The position numbers were made by a program, and so were the translations under genes. This document shows, in pieces, positions 1 to 9,678 of a stretch of DNA of 37,604 nucleotides. The notes beneath the pieces are model-generated. The model was not told where the DNA came from and did not search any database. It saw only the letters and a list, made by a program, of their open reading frames with translations. Location of the stretch: contig SIHQ01000033.1 in assembly GCA_004762125.1 (NCBI GenBank), forward strand, positions 1-37,604. The letters run 5' to 3'. Position 1 is the stretch's first letter. Every line of letters begins with the position of its first letter. Source of the stretch: Oceanospirillales bacterium (GTDB lineage: Bacteria; Pseudomonadota; Gammaproteobacteria; Pseudomonadales; Endozoicomonadaceae).

Positions 1-358
1 GAATAATTAAGTACTTTAGCACCTTATTTTTATTGGTTCTGAATTAGAAATGATTTTTTCCTTTTTTCTAATCTATTTGTTACAACAATATAATAAATGA
101 TTGTGGCGTTATAGAGCAACACGGCTATCAATTAGCGATTGCTAAAATGGGAGTTAATTAGCACCTAACGAGACTTTTAGAGAAGTAAGGTAATAAATTG
201 ACACTGAACTAATCAATAGATTAGTCAAAAATATTTTGACGGAATAGTTTTTTATGCCTAGTTTCTAGATTGTGTTTTTGAGTATTGATCTGCGTGATCA
301 ATGTGGATAAGCCTAGGTGGAATAACGCACTATTTTCTGGATAAAAGATTGATTCAAT
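1..358. other. AT-rich intergenic region
   Basis: No open frame of useful length and no RNA gene is recognisable here. The stretch is clearly richer in A and T than the operon on the right. It ends at the start of the secreted-protein gene and contains one 19-bp palindrome, listed separately. I could not pick a convincing sigma70 promoter from the several TA-rich hexamers. Confidence 0.6.
284..302. promoter_or_regulatory. Perfect 7-bp inverted repeat (candidate operator)
   Basis: ATTGATC and GATCAAT flank a 5-base spacer, giving a perfect dyad that ends 56 bp before the ATG of the secreted-protein gene. Position and symmetry suit a dimeric regulator. The outer TTGAT/ATCAA halves resemble an FNR/CRP-type site, but the spacing (7 rather than 4 bases between these halves) is wrong for FNR, so no regulator is named. 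Confidence 0.35.
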
Positions 359-1777
<1,419 letters not shown>

Positions 1778-2005
1778 TTAGCAAACAAGGTATTCAAAAT
1801 AAATAAGCAGCTATGGAAGAGTGATGAGGGATACACATGGAAGAGGGTGCTGTGTTTTCAAATTATAAAAAAGATAGAGTAAAATACATTAACTGTGTTT
1901 TTTAGAAAATGACGTTTCAATGTTTAGGGTTCTTCAGGAAGAAGTACAATAGGAACTAAATCTCTATCGCTTTTAATACATAGCTATGTAGAGCTTCATC
2001 CTCAA

Positions 2006-2188
2006 ATGTCTGAAAATCAGCTAGTAACTGTATCTTTATATTCAGGGGACAGTGCTTTAAGTTTTTCAGCGAGAGATATAAGTGATGTTTTGCGTTATTC
2101 GATTCAACACATAAGTACTGGTAAAATAGCAGTATTAAAGGTTAATTTATCGACAAATGACGAGCAATATGAAACTGCAGATCAATAA
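2006..2188 (+). CDS. Small hypothetical protein (doubtful)
   Basis: A 60-residue frame with no recognisable domain, signal peptide or convincing ribosome binding site. The frame is open about 78 bases further upstream without a good start, so it may be the tail of a decayed gene. It sits between the secreted-protein gene and the nrdG remnant, in a region that already looks rearranged. The intergenic stretch 1778-2005 before it holds nothing else I can support. Confidence 0.25.
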   Translation: MSENQLVTVSLYSGDSALSFSARDISDVLRYSIQHISTGKIAVLKVNLSTNDEQYETADQ

Positions 2189-2190
2189 AA

Positions 2191-2376
2191 TTAATGAATT
2201 AAGTAATCAGGCTTACCATTATCCAATTTAATTACCCGCTGGTTTGAACTGCCTCTCCAAGCTAGCGACAAATCACGCTTATCGTCTTCGTATTTACCGT
2301 CAATCAATACATCAACGTACTGAATAATAGCCAGTTGCTCGAGAGACAGGGTTAATACCTTGATAGAGAGACAGAA
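2191..2376 (-). pseudogene. nrdG: 3' remnant of nrdG (anaerobic ribonucleoside-triphosphate reductase activating protein)
   Basis: Reading the minus strand from about 2376 to the TAA at 2191 gives a conserved C-terminus: VDVLIDGKYE, then LAWRGSSNQRVI. This corresponds to the NrdG end known from E. coli (VLVDGKF followed by WRGSSNQV). NrdG is the radical-SAM enzyme that installs the glycyl radical on the class III reductase NrdD. Only about the last 55 residues remain. The radical-SAM CxxxCxxC site and the rest of the enzyme are absent, and a TAG at 2377-2379 closes the frame upstream. The remainder has been replaced by sequence leading into the secretion operon. I treat it as a breakpoint scar, not a working gene. 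Confidence 0.7.
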
Positions 2377-2455
2377 CTACCAACTATGAACTCAATAGCT
2401 AATTTGCTTATGAAACACTGTACTTTCTCAGGGTGGGTTAAATCACAGCATCAGC

Positions 2456-3220
2456 CTACTTATTACCCGCAGGCAACATAGCTAAAGTACAACTCACACC
2501 AGAAGGGATAGACAGGTCTGGGTTTTCAAGTGAAGCCCGCACTCGAAAGGTAGCACTCGATGGATCAATAATAGGGTCTACAATCGTGATCTTGGCTTTA
2601 TATTCTCCGTCAGGCGCATAAGGAACAAGCAGACTGAGTGTATCTCCTGCTTCGAACTGACCAAACTTTTCAGATGAGATCAGAAGCTCAACATTGAGTG
2701 GGTTTAATACCGCAAGATTCAACACAGGTTCATTACTGATAAACTCTCCGGCTTCATTGTGACGATCAACCACAATGGCCGCTGCAGGGCTTTTTACCCT
2801 CCTTAACGCCAGCTCTTCCCTGGCCACCTGCAGCTCCTTTTGGGCAATCAGGCTCTCGGTTTCAATTTCGTCCCGTTCATGTTCCGACAGCATTTCTTCG
2901 GTGTAAAGATTGGTATTTCGCTTGAGGTTTCTTCGGGCAAATTCAGCCTTGGCTTTTGCCAGTTCTACGGTAGCGGCCTGTACTCCCGCTCTTAATTGAA
3001 ACAGTAACTCCCCTTTCTTAACCGTTTCACCCCGCCTGGCTCTCATCTGTTCCAATACTCCGGGTATCGGACTACTGACGGCTATTTTGCGACTGGGTTC
3101 CACCAGACAGCCCAGTACACTCTCTAGCTGGAATATCTCTGATGGCTGGAACGTCTCTGATGCTGTAGAGAGGCATGAAAATATCAGGCTATAGAACAAA
3201 ACAGACAATCGTAGTTTCAA
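2456..3220 (-). CDS. Periplasmic adaptor (HlyD/RND membrane-fusion protein family)
   Basis: A 254-residue protein with an N-terminal signal peptide (about 1-21). It has the order typical of tripartite-efflux adaptors: a first lipoyl half with the turn at SPIPGVLEQM (about 49-75), a coiled-coil alpha-hairpin rich in Ala, Glu and Arg (about 78-140), the second lipoyl half (VKSPAAAIVV, about 143-170), then a beta-barrel and membrane-proximal strands. It is short for the family. Its ATG overlaps the stop of the SecA-like gene by 4 bases (ATGA), which implies translational coupling. No RND pump or ABC permease is adjacent. It may bridge the inner-membrane parts of this locus to the TolC-like channel. 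The adaptor call is firm; the partner assignment is inferred from context. Confidence 0.85.
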   Translation of the reverse strand: MKLRLSVLFYSLIFSCLSTASETFQPSEIFQLESVLGCLVEPSRKIAVSSPIPGVLEQMRARRGETVKKGELLFQLRAGVQAATVELAKAKAEFARRNLKRNTNLYTEEMLSEHERDEIETESLIAQKELQVAREELALRRVKSPAAAIVVDRHNEAGEFISNEPVLNLAVLNPLNVELLISSEKFGQFEAGDTLSLLVPYAPDGEYKAKITIVDPIIDPSSATFRVRASLENPDLSIPSGVSCTLAMLPAGNK

Positions 3221-5211
3221 ATGCTGTACTCACTTTTTCCGGCGAACGACAGCATTCGCTGCCTTTTAATGTCTGATTCAATCAGCTGCAATCGCTGGCT
3301 ATGGTGTAAATGCTCAAGCCTTAACTGACAGACTCTTAACAACCCGTGTCCAAGCCTGTTTCTCCAGACGGGCACAGCCACTACAGAGGTAAGTAGCTTG
3401 CGAGTAGCGGGTTTAGACATACGGATTAACAGGCTGTCCTCGAGGGACAAAATCAGGCTGAATTCTCCTGGATCACCTTGACGGGCACTTCGACCAACAA
3501 ACTGCCGATCTATCCGTGAGGCATCCTGGAGTTCAGTAATAATGACATGCAAACCGCCAGCCTTGCGTGCCTCTTCAGACAGTTTGATGTCCGTGCCACG
3601 GCCCGCCATTCCAGTCGCTATAGTGATAGCTCCAGCTTCACCCGCTCTGGCAACGATCTCGGCTTCCTGTTTGTCCTGACGGGCATTCAGTAACTGAAAG
3701 TTCAGTCCCTGCCGGTTCAACACTTCAGCTATCTCTTCCGATGCCTTTACCGTTGCAGTGCCTACCAGTACGGGCTGCCCTTTCTGATGGAGCGCTGCCA
3801 CCTGTGCGGCTACCCAGGTGTATTTTGTCTCGAGTTTTGCCAACACTTTTACCGTTGTACGTCGACGTCGATTTTTACGTAACTGGGGAATAGAAGTGCA
3901 ATTGACCTTGAAGACAGACAGCAACTCTTTACGTACCTCAATACCTGTCCCCGTCATCCCTGCAAGATTGGCGTACTTTCGAAAAAAATTCTGATAACTG
4001 ATCTCGGCTTCAGTCTCTCTGGGGCGAGTCAGTTCCAACTCTTCCTTATATTCAATCATCTGGTGCAGACCCTGCCCCCAGCTGCGACCTGGCGTCACCC
4101 GGCCGGTATAGACATCAACAATCTGGACTTCACCTTCTTCGTTAACAATATAATCCCTGTTTCTTTTGTATCTATGCCATGCTGACAAGGCTTGGGTTAC
4201 CAGAGCCTGACGATACTCCCTGCCCTGCCATAGACCACCCAACTCTGTGCAAATTTGTTCAAGGTGCTTTTCACCCTGTGAAGTCAGCTGAATACCTGAG
4301 TGCTCACTGAGCTTAAAGTCTTTTCCCTCGCACAACCCTTTGGCCATATTCATAGCCTGTGTGATCAGCTGCTCTTCCAGGGTGCCAAACTTCTCCTCAC
4401 CGGAAATGATTAATGGGGTTCTTGCTTCATCAATAAAAACGGAGTCCGCTTCATCAACGATGGCAAAGTGTAAACCTCGCTGCATGATTCGGCTTTCCAA
4501 ACCTTCATTCTGCAACAGACCAAGCTGCATGGCCGGATCCGCCGTTGCTCCAGCATCAAGAGCAATACGGTCTTTTAAGAAATCGAACACCAGCTCTTTA
4601 TTGCTGCAGTATGTAATGTCTGCATCATAGGCCTGTCGCCTATCCGGCTGTTCCATGCCATGAATAACAATTCCCAGACTCAGGCCAAGGGCTTCATACA
4701 AAGGCTGCATTTCTTCCGCATCCCGCTCGGCCAGGTAATCATTAACCGTTACCAGGTGCACCGGAATGCCAGCCAGTGCTGCAGTCGCGCATGCCAGAGT
4801 TGCTGCCAGCGTCTTGCCTTCACCGGTAGCCATTTCTGATACTTCTCCCCTGAGCAGACAGAGCGATGCTCTGATCTGGGTGGAATGATGGCGCATGCCA
4901 AGCGTCCGTCCAGAAACCTCTCTGATCAGGGCAAAACTGTCTATCAATATTGATCGATTGACCGCGGCTGTTTTCAATCTGGCTTGAAGTGACTGGCGAT
5001 ACTGAACAAGCTCTTCATCACTGCAAGATGCCAGCGTTTCATTTTTTAAAATCACTTTTTTGGCAAATCGCTGATCCATTCTGACCAGGCGCCGGCACAC
5101 TCTTTTTAACCAGGACCAGCTTCTTAACAGGCTACGATCAAGCCAGTTGGTTTGAATCAGTGACTGTTCAACTCTTATTCCTCTGATCAGAGGTTTACGG
5201 GTCATTAACAA
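3217..5211 (-). CDS. SecA-like translocase ATPase lacking the C-terminal part
   Basis: A 664-residue SecA-family motor; E. coli SecA has 901. Visible motifs: Walker A MATGEGKT (127-134), VTVNDYLAERD (155-163), DEAD box (253-256, in place of the usual DEVD) followed by IDEARTPLIISG, GMTGTG (418-423), GTATVKASEE (484-493), TGMAGRGTDI (533-542) and VGRSARQGD (572-580). A preprotein-crosslinking region lies between about 272 and 415. After the second RecA domain only some 70 residues remain, equal to the beginning of the helical scaffold. The two-helix finger, helical wing and zinc-binding tail of housekeeping SecA are missing. The start is TTG at 5211, chosen because it lies 7 bases after a G9 tract; an ATG at 5205 is the alternative. 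The operon context suggests it energises export of the giant protein or of a co-factor; that role is inferred. Confidence 0.9.
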   Translation of the reverse strand: MLMTRKPLIRGIRVEQSLIQTNWLDRSLLRSWSWLKRVCRRLVRMDQRFAKKVILKNETLASCSDEELVQYRQSLQARLKTAAVNRSILIDSFALIREVSGRTLGMRHHSTQIRASLCLLRGEVSEMATGEGKTLAATLACATAALAGIPVHLVTVNDYLAERDAEEMQPLYEALGLSLGIVIHGMEQPDRRQAYDADITYCSNKELVFDFLKDRIALDAGATADPAMQLGLLQNEGLESRIMQRGLHFAIVDEADSVFIDEARTPLIISGEEKFGTLEEQLITQAMNMAKGLCEGKDFKLSEHSGIQLTSQGEKHLEQICTELGGLWQGREYRQALVTQALSAWHRYKRNRDYIVNEEGEVQIVDVYTGRVTPGRSWGQGLHQMIEYKEELELTRPRETEAEISYQNFFRKYANLAGMTGTGIEVRKELLSVFKVNCTSIPQLRKNRRRRTTVKVLAKLETKYTWVAAQVAALHQKGQPVLVGTATVKASEEIAEVLNRQGLNFQLLNARQDKQEAEIVARAGEAGAITIATGMAGRGTDIKLSEEARKAGGLHVIITELQDASRIDRQFVGRSARQGDPGEFSLILSLEDSLLIRMSKPATRKLLTSVVAVPVWRNRLGHGLLRVCQLRLEHLHHSQRLQLIESDIKRQRMLSFAGKSEYSI

Positions 5212-5218
5212 AGATTCG

Positions 5219-5227
5219 CCCCCCCCC
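5219..5227 (-). promoter_or_regulatory. Nine-G tract acting as ribosome binding site of the SecA-like gene
   Basis: Directly after the TAG of the M50 gene (whose last G is part of the run) the transcript reads nine G residues, then CGAATCT and the TTG start of the SecA-like gene. It is the only purine-rich match to the anti-Shine-Dalgarno in the 15-base gap. A homopolymer of this length is prone to slippage, which would change the spacing to the start and so the translation rate. It lies between reading frames, so length changes would not break a protein. Confidence 0.6.
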
Positions 5228-7362
5228 TAAACCTTAAAATACGACAGAAAGTTTCTACGTAAATAGTGGTAGAGCCGGTAACCAACAGGTTCCGGTTGCA
5301 GTTGAAACTGCACCAGCACTTTCTGATTGATCATGGGTTCCAGTTTTTCATCGGTCCAGACCTGAAGATGGAAGTAATTCTCCAGCGTCTGATTTTGTTC
5401 GGCCGCATTGAGTTTAATGGTTCCACCGCCCTGTTCAGCCAGAACAGGGCTCAGTAATTCTCTCGAAGAGGACGGTGTCAGCAGCCAGCGATTGGCACTG
5501 ATTTCACGGTCAAAGTTTACCCGGCTGCGTATAGTCGCTGAAACGATGGGCTGTTCCATGGTTTCAACCTGATGTTCAGGCAACATGGCTTTAATCAACA
5601 GGGTATCCGGAGCCACGATATAACCCACCACATCCCCCCTTTTCAGCCATTGCCCATACTTATCACCGGATTGCAGCAATGCTACGGTGCCTTTGGCATT
5701 GCCTGTCAGGGTTAAAGCCTGGTTTCTTGATTCCAGCTCTGCCTGTGTCTGCCGTATATTTTGAAGCTCCTGGTCAAGTAATTTGATCTTTACAGCGTCC
5801 CCATAGGCTTCACGACGCTGGGCCAGGGTTTCACTGTAAAGCCATTGATTGACTTCGATATCCCGACTCAATTCAGGACTGAGACAATCAAGAACAGGAG
5901 ACTTCGGTTGAATCTGCTCACTGCTGGCCGTGTGCCATTGATCAAAGAAGCAGTTCTCTTTTATGACCAGACGCCCCTGTTCCGTAGTCTGAACCACTCC
6001 ATCAATGGTTGCGGTATGGGGTGCAGTTACCAGGAAAAGAAATCCGGCAAGAAAAAGGGTCATTACAGGCAAGACCAATACAGGCGATATCCCCTGTCGT
6101 TTCAGCTCCTGATTCCGCCAGGTTTGCCACAACAGTTTGCCGACAGGCCAGATCCAGACCATGCCCACTGACCAGATCGCCAGAACCACACCAATAAAGA
6201 AATACTCCTGAGAGACAAACAGAGCGATGGTAATAGAGATAAACAACCGATAAACAAAGCTTCCTGCGCCATAGAGTGTGTAGATCAAGCTTTCAGTTAA
6301 TGAGTGCGCTATAGATTCCAGCTGCTTGACCCGAAATAGAAAACGTTTGGCCAGATAACCCCAGTACTGATTTGCTTTCTGCCCAAGGTTTGGCATTTCC
6401 AGCCAATCCACCAGCAGGTAGTAACCGTCAAATCTGAGCAGAGGATTACCGTTAAACAACAGTGTTGAAACGCCTGCAATAAAGAGGGTGTTGTAGGCGA
6501 TGGATCGGAGTAAGCCTTCTTCTGCACCTAACCAGAACAGCATGGCAATACTGGCAATAAACAGTTCAACCATCATACCTGCGCCGTCTACCAGCATACG
6601 CTGGTATTTACTGGCAAAAGCCGTTGAGGCCGAAGCATCCACATAAGGCATAGGGAAGAACACCAGAAACATGACACCGACTTCATGAACCTGACCGCCA
6701 TAACGCTTAATGGCGTATGCATGCCCCAGCTCATGCAGCAGTTTGATCAACGGGTAGATCAGCCAAAGCAGTATCAGATTATCAGCCGCCAGAACCTGAT
6801 CCGCCATATTACTGGTCAGTTCATCCCAGTGACGCCAGCCCATGACGGCAAGAAACGCCACCATGCAAAACCAGATCAAGGCAAAAAGGCCGTTAAAAAA
6901 AGGCTTGCTCAACCAGCCGGTGCGCTCAAGTAGAGCATTGGGGTTATAGAGTGGAATCTGAACCGATAAGGGTGATCTGAGCTTTGCCAGCCACTTCTTT
7001 CGCTGCCGTTCCTGCCCCGAACGAAACAGTTCCGCCGCATCACCGTCCAGATCCATTCGTATCAGGTGTGCCTGATAGAGGCTGCCGACTAACTGCAACA
7101 GTTCTTCGTGGGTCGGCAGTTCATCTTTCAGCCGTTCACTGGCGAGTTGCCAGATATCTTCAATCGTCCGACAGCCGTCCATTAAACCGGCAATCAAATA
7201 GGCCTGTGGAGTAAGGCGTCGGAACTGTCCGCTGAGATGATTCTGCAACACATAACTGCGCTGACCACGATAACTATGGACGTGTATTTCAACATGATGC
7301 CTGAGAACCGGTTTCAGATGAGCAACACGGTGCCAGTCGCGGGAGAAGAGTATGGCTGACAT
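5227..7362 (-). CDS. PqqD-like / M50 zinc metallopeptidase / lipoyl-domain membrane protein
   Basis: A 711-residue polytopic protein. Residues about 20-105 resemble the PqqD winged-helix peptide-binding domain. Several membrane spans follow from about 155 to 460. One carries the zinc motif HELGH (210-214), and NPLLRFDGYY (306-315) supplies the likely third ligand, Asp312, as in the M50/site-2-protease family. After the last span (about 436-455) comes a periplasmic part with a lipoyl-like sequence (IDGVVQTTEQGRLV), a coiled segment and beta strands as in HlyD proteins. Similar fused proteins accompany peptide and bacteriocin export systems. The start has an excellent GGAGG 8 bases before ATG, and the gene begins 35 bases after the GAF-HlyD stop. 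It could process, capture or conduct the exported protein; substrate and activity are unknown. Confidence 0.88.
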   Translation of the reverse strand: MSAILFSRDWHRVAHLKPVLRHHVEIHVHSYRGQRSYVLQNHLSGQFRRLTPQAYLIAGLMDGCRTIEDIWQLASERLKDELPTHEELLQLVGSLYQAHLIRMDLDGDAAELFRSGQERQRKKWLAKLRSPLSVQIPLYNPNALLERTGWLSKPFFNGLFALIWFCMVAFLAVMGWRHWDELTSNMADQVLAADNLILLWLIYPLIKLLHELGHAYAIKRYGGQVHEVGVMFLVFFPMPYVDASASTAFASKYQRMLVDGAGMMVELFIASIAMLFWLGAEEGLLRSIAYNTLFIAGVSTLLFNGNPLLRFDGYYLLVDWLEMPNLGQKANQYWGYLAKRFLFRVKQLESIAHSLTESLIYTLYGAGSFVYRLFISITIALFVSQEYFFIGVVLAIWSVGMVWIWPVGKLLWQTWRNQELKRQGISPVLVLPVMTLFLAGFLFLVTAPHTATIDGVVQTTEQGRLVIKENCFFDQWHTASSEQIQPKSPVLDCLSPELSRDIEVNQWLYSETLAQRREAYGDAVKIKLLDQELQNIRQTQAELESRNQALTLTGNAKGTVALLQSGDKYGQWLKRGDVVGYIVAPDTLLIKAMLPEHQVETMEQPIVSATIRSRVNFDREISANRWLLTPSSSRELLSPVLAEQGGGTIKLNAAEQNQTLENYFHLQVWTDEKLEPMINQKVLVQFQLQPEPVGYRLYHYLRRNFLSYFKV

Positions 7363-7397
7363 TTAACCCGCCTCCATGACTGTATTAATGACCACGG

Positions 7398-9239
7398 TTA
7401 ACCCCATAGTCGCCACCACTGCAGCTTCAGCCAGTCACTCATTGAACGAGTCCAGATACTGATCAGAAAACGACGATCAATATTCACCTTGGCAACACCT
7501 TCCAGACCGGGTCGTAACTGTTCCAGCCCTTCTTCAAGCTCAGCCTCAACACGGTAAACCGTGGCGCCTTCTCTGGCTTCCGCCATATAGGTCATTCGCT
7601 GAATATTAAAGGGGAAACTCTGATCGGGCATGGCGGCAAGAAGCAGCTCTCCCTGTTGGCCCTGTTTTATATCCTGAATGCGAAACTCGTCGACAAACAG
7701 GGTTAAACGATAACGGTCGTCCGGTGCCAGCTCGAACAGGGTATCTCCCTGCCTTACCGCTGAACCTATCTGCTGACTCTGATCGCCAGACACTACGATG
7801 GCATCAAAAGGGGCTGTCATACTGGCCTGAGCCAGCTGAAACTCAACCAGAGACAGTTCCGAACCAGCCCTTTCCTTCTGAGCTCGAAACACCTGAACCT
7901 GACTTCTGTCCTGTCGGGCAAGAGCATCCTCGTACTGACGGGCAGCCTGGGCCTGCTCACTGAGCCACTTCAGCCGTTGCAGCCTGAGTTCCCGGTTGTC
8001 CAGACTGGCGATAGCTTCTCCTTTATCAATCTTGTCACCCGCTTTTACTGAAGCCTGTTCAAGATAACCATCGAAAGGAACTACGACTGCCCTGAGTTCG
8101 GCACCTTCCAGCACAGCATCGGAAGAGAGCCGGTAGTCCGCTTTCACCAGAGAAAAGAATACCACCAGCAAAAGGCCTGTAATCGCTGTCAGCTTTCGCC
8201 CCAGATAACCGGGTTTCAGGAAGCGGGACAGTTGATTACGAAAGATTTGACCCAGCAGTTTCCAGAGCGGTAGCTGAGCCTGACGTTGATGTTCAAGTAT
8301 GCTAGCCAAAAAATTACAGAGTGGTTCAGCCGTTAATCGATCAGTATCTGTGAACGATCTATCAACAGTGCGCTCAAACAGCACCATGCCGTAGCAATAT
8401 TCACGATCAATCAGTGGCACCGTCATAACGGACATCTGACCAATAAATTCAGCCAGTCGCTGATGGGCTAATGTCACCTGCTGACGATCACTTCGCACCG
8501 GCCAGCTAATGGTTTCCAGTTGCTCATGGGCTTCAACCATTGCTTTACGGCAAAGGTCCATAGCGCCCAACCGTTCTACGTATTCATTGGAGTCTGACTG
8601 ACAGGCAATCTTTACTCGCTCACCCTCTATATAGGCCAGCAGAACCCGTTCACAATTAAATTGCCTGCGCAGCATGTTGCAATAAGCCAGCGCTGCTGAC
8701 TGGAACTGCCTCTGTTCATTGATAGCCGTCAGTCCATCAAAGACCCGTTGCTGCCGGGCAATTCGGTTGGACTGCTGCTGGTTCAGTGAGCGTCTGAGTC
8801 GCAGCTCCAGCCAGCCGGAACAGAACATCACGGTAGAAAGCACGCTGCTCATTTTTTCTTTTGACTCAACCGGCAACACCAAAGCAATCACAGCCATGAC
8901 CGTGGATTCATTCATCAACGGGCATGCAGCGATAAAACGCTGGTCATCAAGGGGGGTCAATAGCGATCGCTGACGCTGCTTTGCTTCTTCTGCGGCTTCC
9001 AACAGCTCTTCGATGCAGCCAGGTGATGACGGCCAGACAGCCACCGGTTTCGGCTCACACAGGTCTTTCTCATCAGCCAGCAACAGGGCCTCGGAAAAAA
9101 GCACCTGCTGTTTGAGATAAACAAGCCAGTAACTGAACCAGCTGTCGTCCTGCTGGTCCAGCAAATGCTCTATCAGGTTTTGTCTTTTAGTACCCTGTTC
9201 ACCAGACTGGCTGGTTACAGCGTCCAGCTGTTCACTCAT
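7398..9239 (-). CDS. GAF-domain / HlyD fusion, inner-membrane adaptor
   Basis: A 613-residue protein in two halves. Residues about 30-150 look like a degenerate GAF-type fold, and about 165-318 like a clearer GAF domain (LLAYIEGERVKIACQ, MTVPLIDREYCYGMVLFER). A single span at about 350-366 follows. The periplasmic half has the HlyD order: first lipoyl half (VVVPFDGYLEQASVKAGDKI), an alpha-hairpin at about 413-470, second lipoyl half (MTAPFDAIVVSG) and a barrel domain (about 510-590). The N-terminal half must be cytoplasmic if the HlyD half is periplasmic. GAF domains bind small ligands or mediate dimerisation, so it could gate export by a cytoplasmic signal; no ligand can be named. It lies 47 bases after the DUF3467 gene. 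The translation signal is only modest (AGAGTGA). Confidence 0.87.
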   Translation of the reverse strand: MSEQLDAVTSQSGEQGTKRQNLIEHLLDQQDDSWFSYWLVYLKQQVLFSEALLLADEKDLCEPKPVAVWPSSPGCIEELLEAAEEAKQRQRSLLTPLDDQRFIAACPLMNESTVMAVIALVLPVESKEKMSSVLSTVMFCSGWLELRLRRSLNQQQSNRIARQQRVFDGLTAINEQRQFQSAALAYCNMLRRQFNCERVLLAYIEGERVKIACQSDSNEYVERLGAMDLCRKAMVEAHEQLETISWPVRSDRQQVTLAHQRLAEFIGQMSVMTVPLIDREYCYGMVLFERTVDRSFTDTDRLTAEPLCNFLASILEHQRQAQLPLWKLLGQIFRNQLSRFLKPGYLGRKLTAITGLLLVVFFSLVKADYRLSSDAVLEGAELRAVVVPFDGYLEQASVKAGDKIDKGEAIASLDNRELRLQRLKWLSEQAQAARQYEDALARQDRSQVQVFRAQKERAGSELSLVEFQLAQASMTAPFDAIVVSGDQSQQIGSAVRQGDTLFELAPDDRYRLTLFVDEFRIQDIKQGQQGELLLAAMPDQSFPFNIQRMTYMAEAREGATVYRVEAELEEGLEQLRPGLEGVAKVNIDRRFLISIWTRSMSDWLKLQWWRLWG

Positions 9240-9286
9240 AGCGAATTCACTCTGCTACTCACTCAAAGGGTTGTTGCCCAGTGAAA

Positions 9287-9601
9287 TCAGGATTCTTCCG
9301 CTACGGTTTCCCGCTCAGGTGCTGCAGTGGCTTCGCCCAGAGTGCCAAAACGCTGTTCGTATTCGTCAATCACACTGGTCAGCAGTTTTTGCATCCGTTT
9401 AGCTGCATAAGGACTGAGGATAATTCGATCGGTCAGAGAGATAGCCACTTCTTTCTGGCCCTGACGCCAGGCTTCATTGGTACCGAAAAGCAGGGTCACT
9501 TCTTCACGGGTGCTGGAAACATTGCAGACATTGGCGTAGCTGCTGCGCATTTTGCTGTCATCCCAGCGGATAGAAGGCGCATTGCTTTTACGTTCAGCCA
9601 T
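9287..9601 (-). CDS. DUF3467 family protein
   Basis: A 104-residue soluble protein. SYANVCNVSSTREEVTLLFG (21-40) and DRIILSPYAAKRMQKLL (58-74) match the pattern of the small DUF3467 family, whose function is not established. The ATG at 9601 is chosen over a TTG at 9619 because AGGAG lies 7 bases before it, inside what the longer version would code for. It is the first gene after the giant protein gene, separated by 128 bp, and is followed closely by the GAF-HlyD gene. Its cytoplasmic nature suggests a chaperone, adaptor or regulator for the export genes; this is inference from context only. Confidence 0.85.
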   Translation of the reverse strand: MAERKSNAPSIRWDDSKMRSSYANVCNVSSTREEVTLLFGTNEAWRQGQKEVAISLTDRIILSPYAAKRMQKLLTSVIDEYEQRFGTLGEATAAPERETVAEES

Positions 9602-9678
9602 GGTAGAACTCCTGGTCAATCCATTTGACGATATTGTTATTATTTTTCTAACAGGCGACTGTGCCTGAATTCCATTTC

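Noticed and set aside
284-302. FNR/CRP binding site
   Set aside because: The half-sites TTGAT and ATCAA are 7 bases apart; FNR needs 4 and CRP has a different consensus.
2456-9239. Classical type I secretion (HlyB-type ABC transporter)
   Set aside because: No Walker A plus LSGGQ protein with ABC membrane spans exists in the window. The only ATPase has SecA motifs.
9602-9619. TTG start extending DUF3467 by six residues
   Set aside because: The AGGAG ribosome binding site for the downstream ATG lies inside this extension.
9652-9667. Rho-independent terminator after the giant gene
   Set aside because: The stem is only 5 bp and no T run follows on the minus strand.
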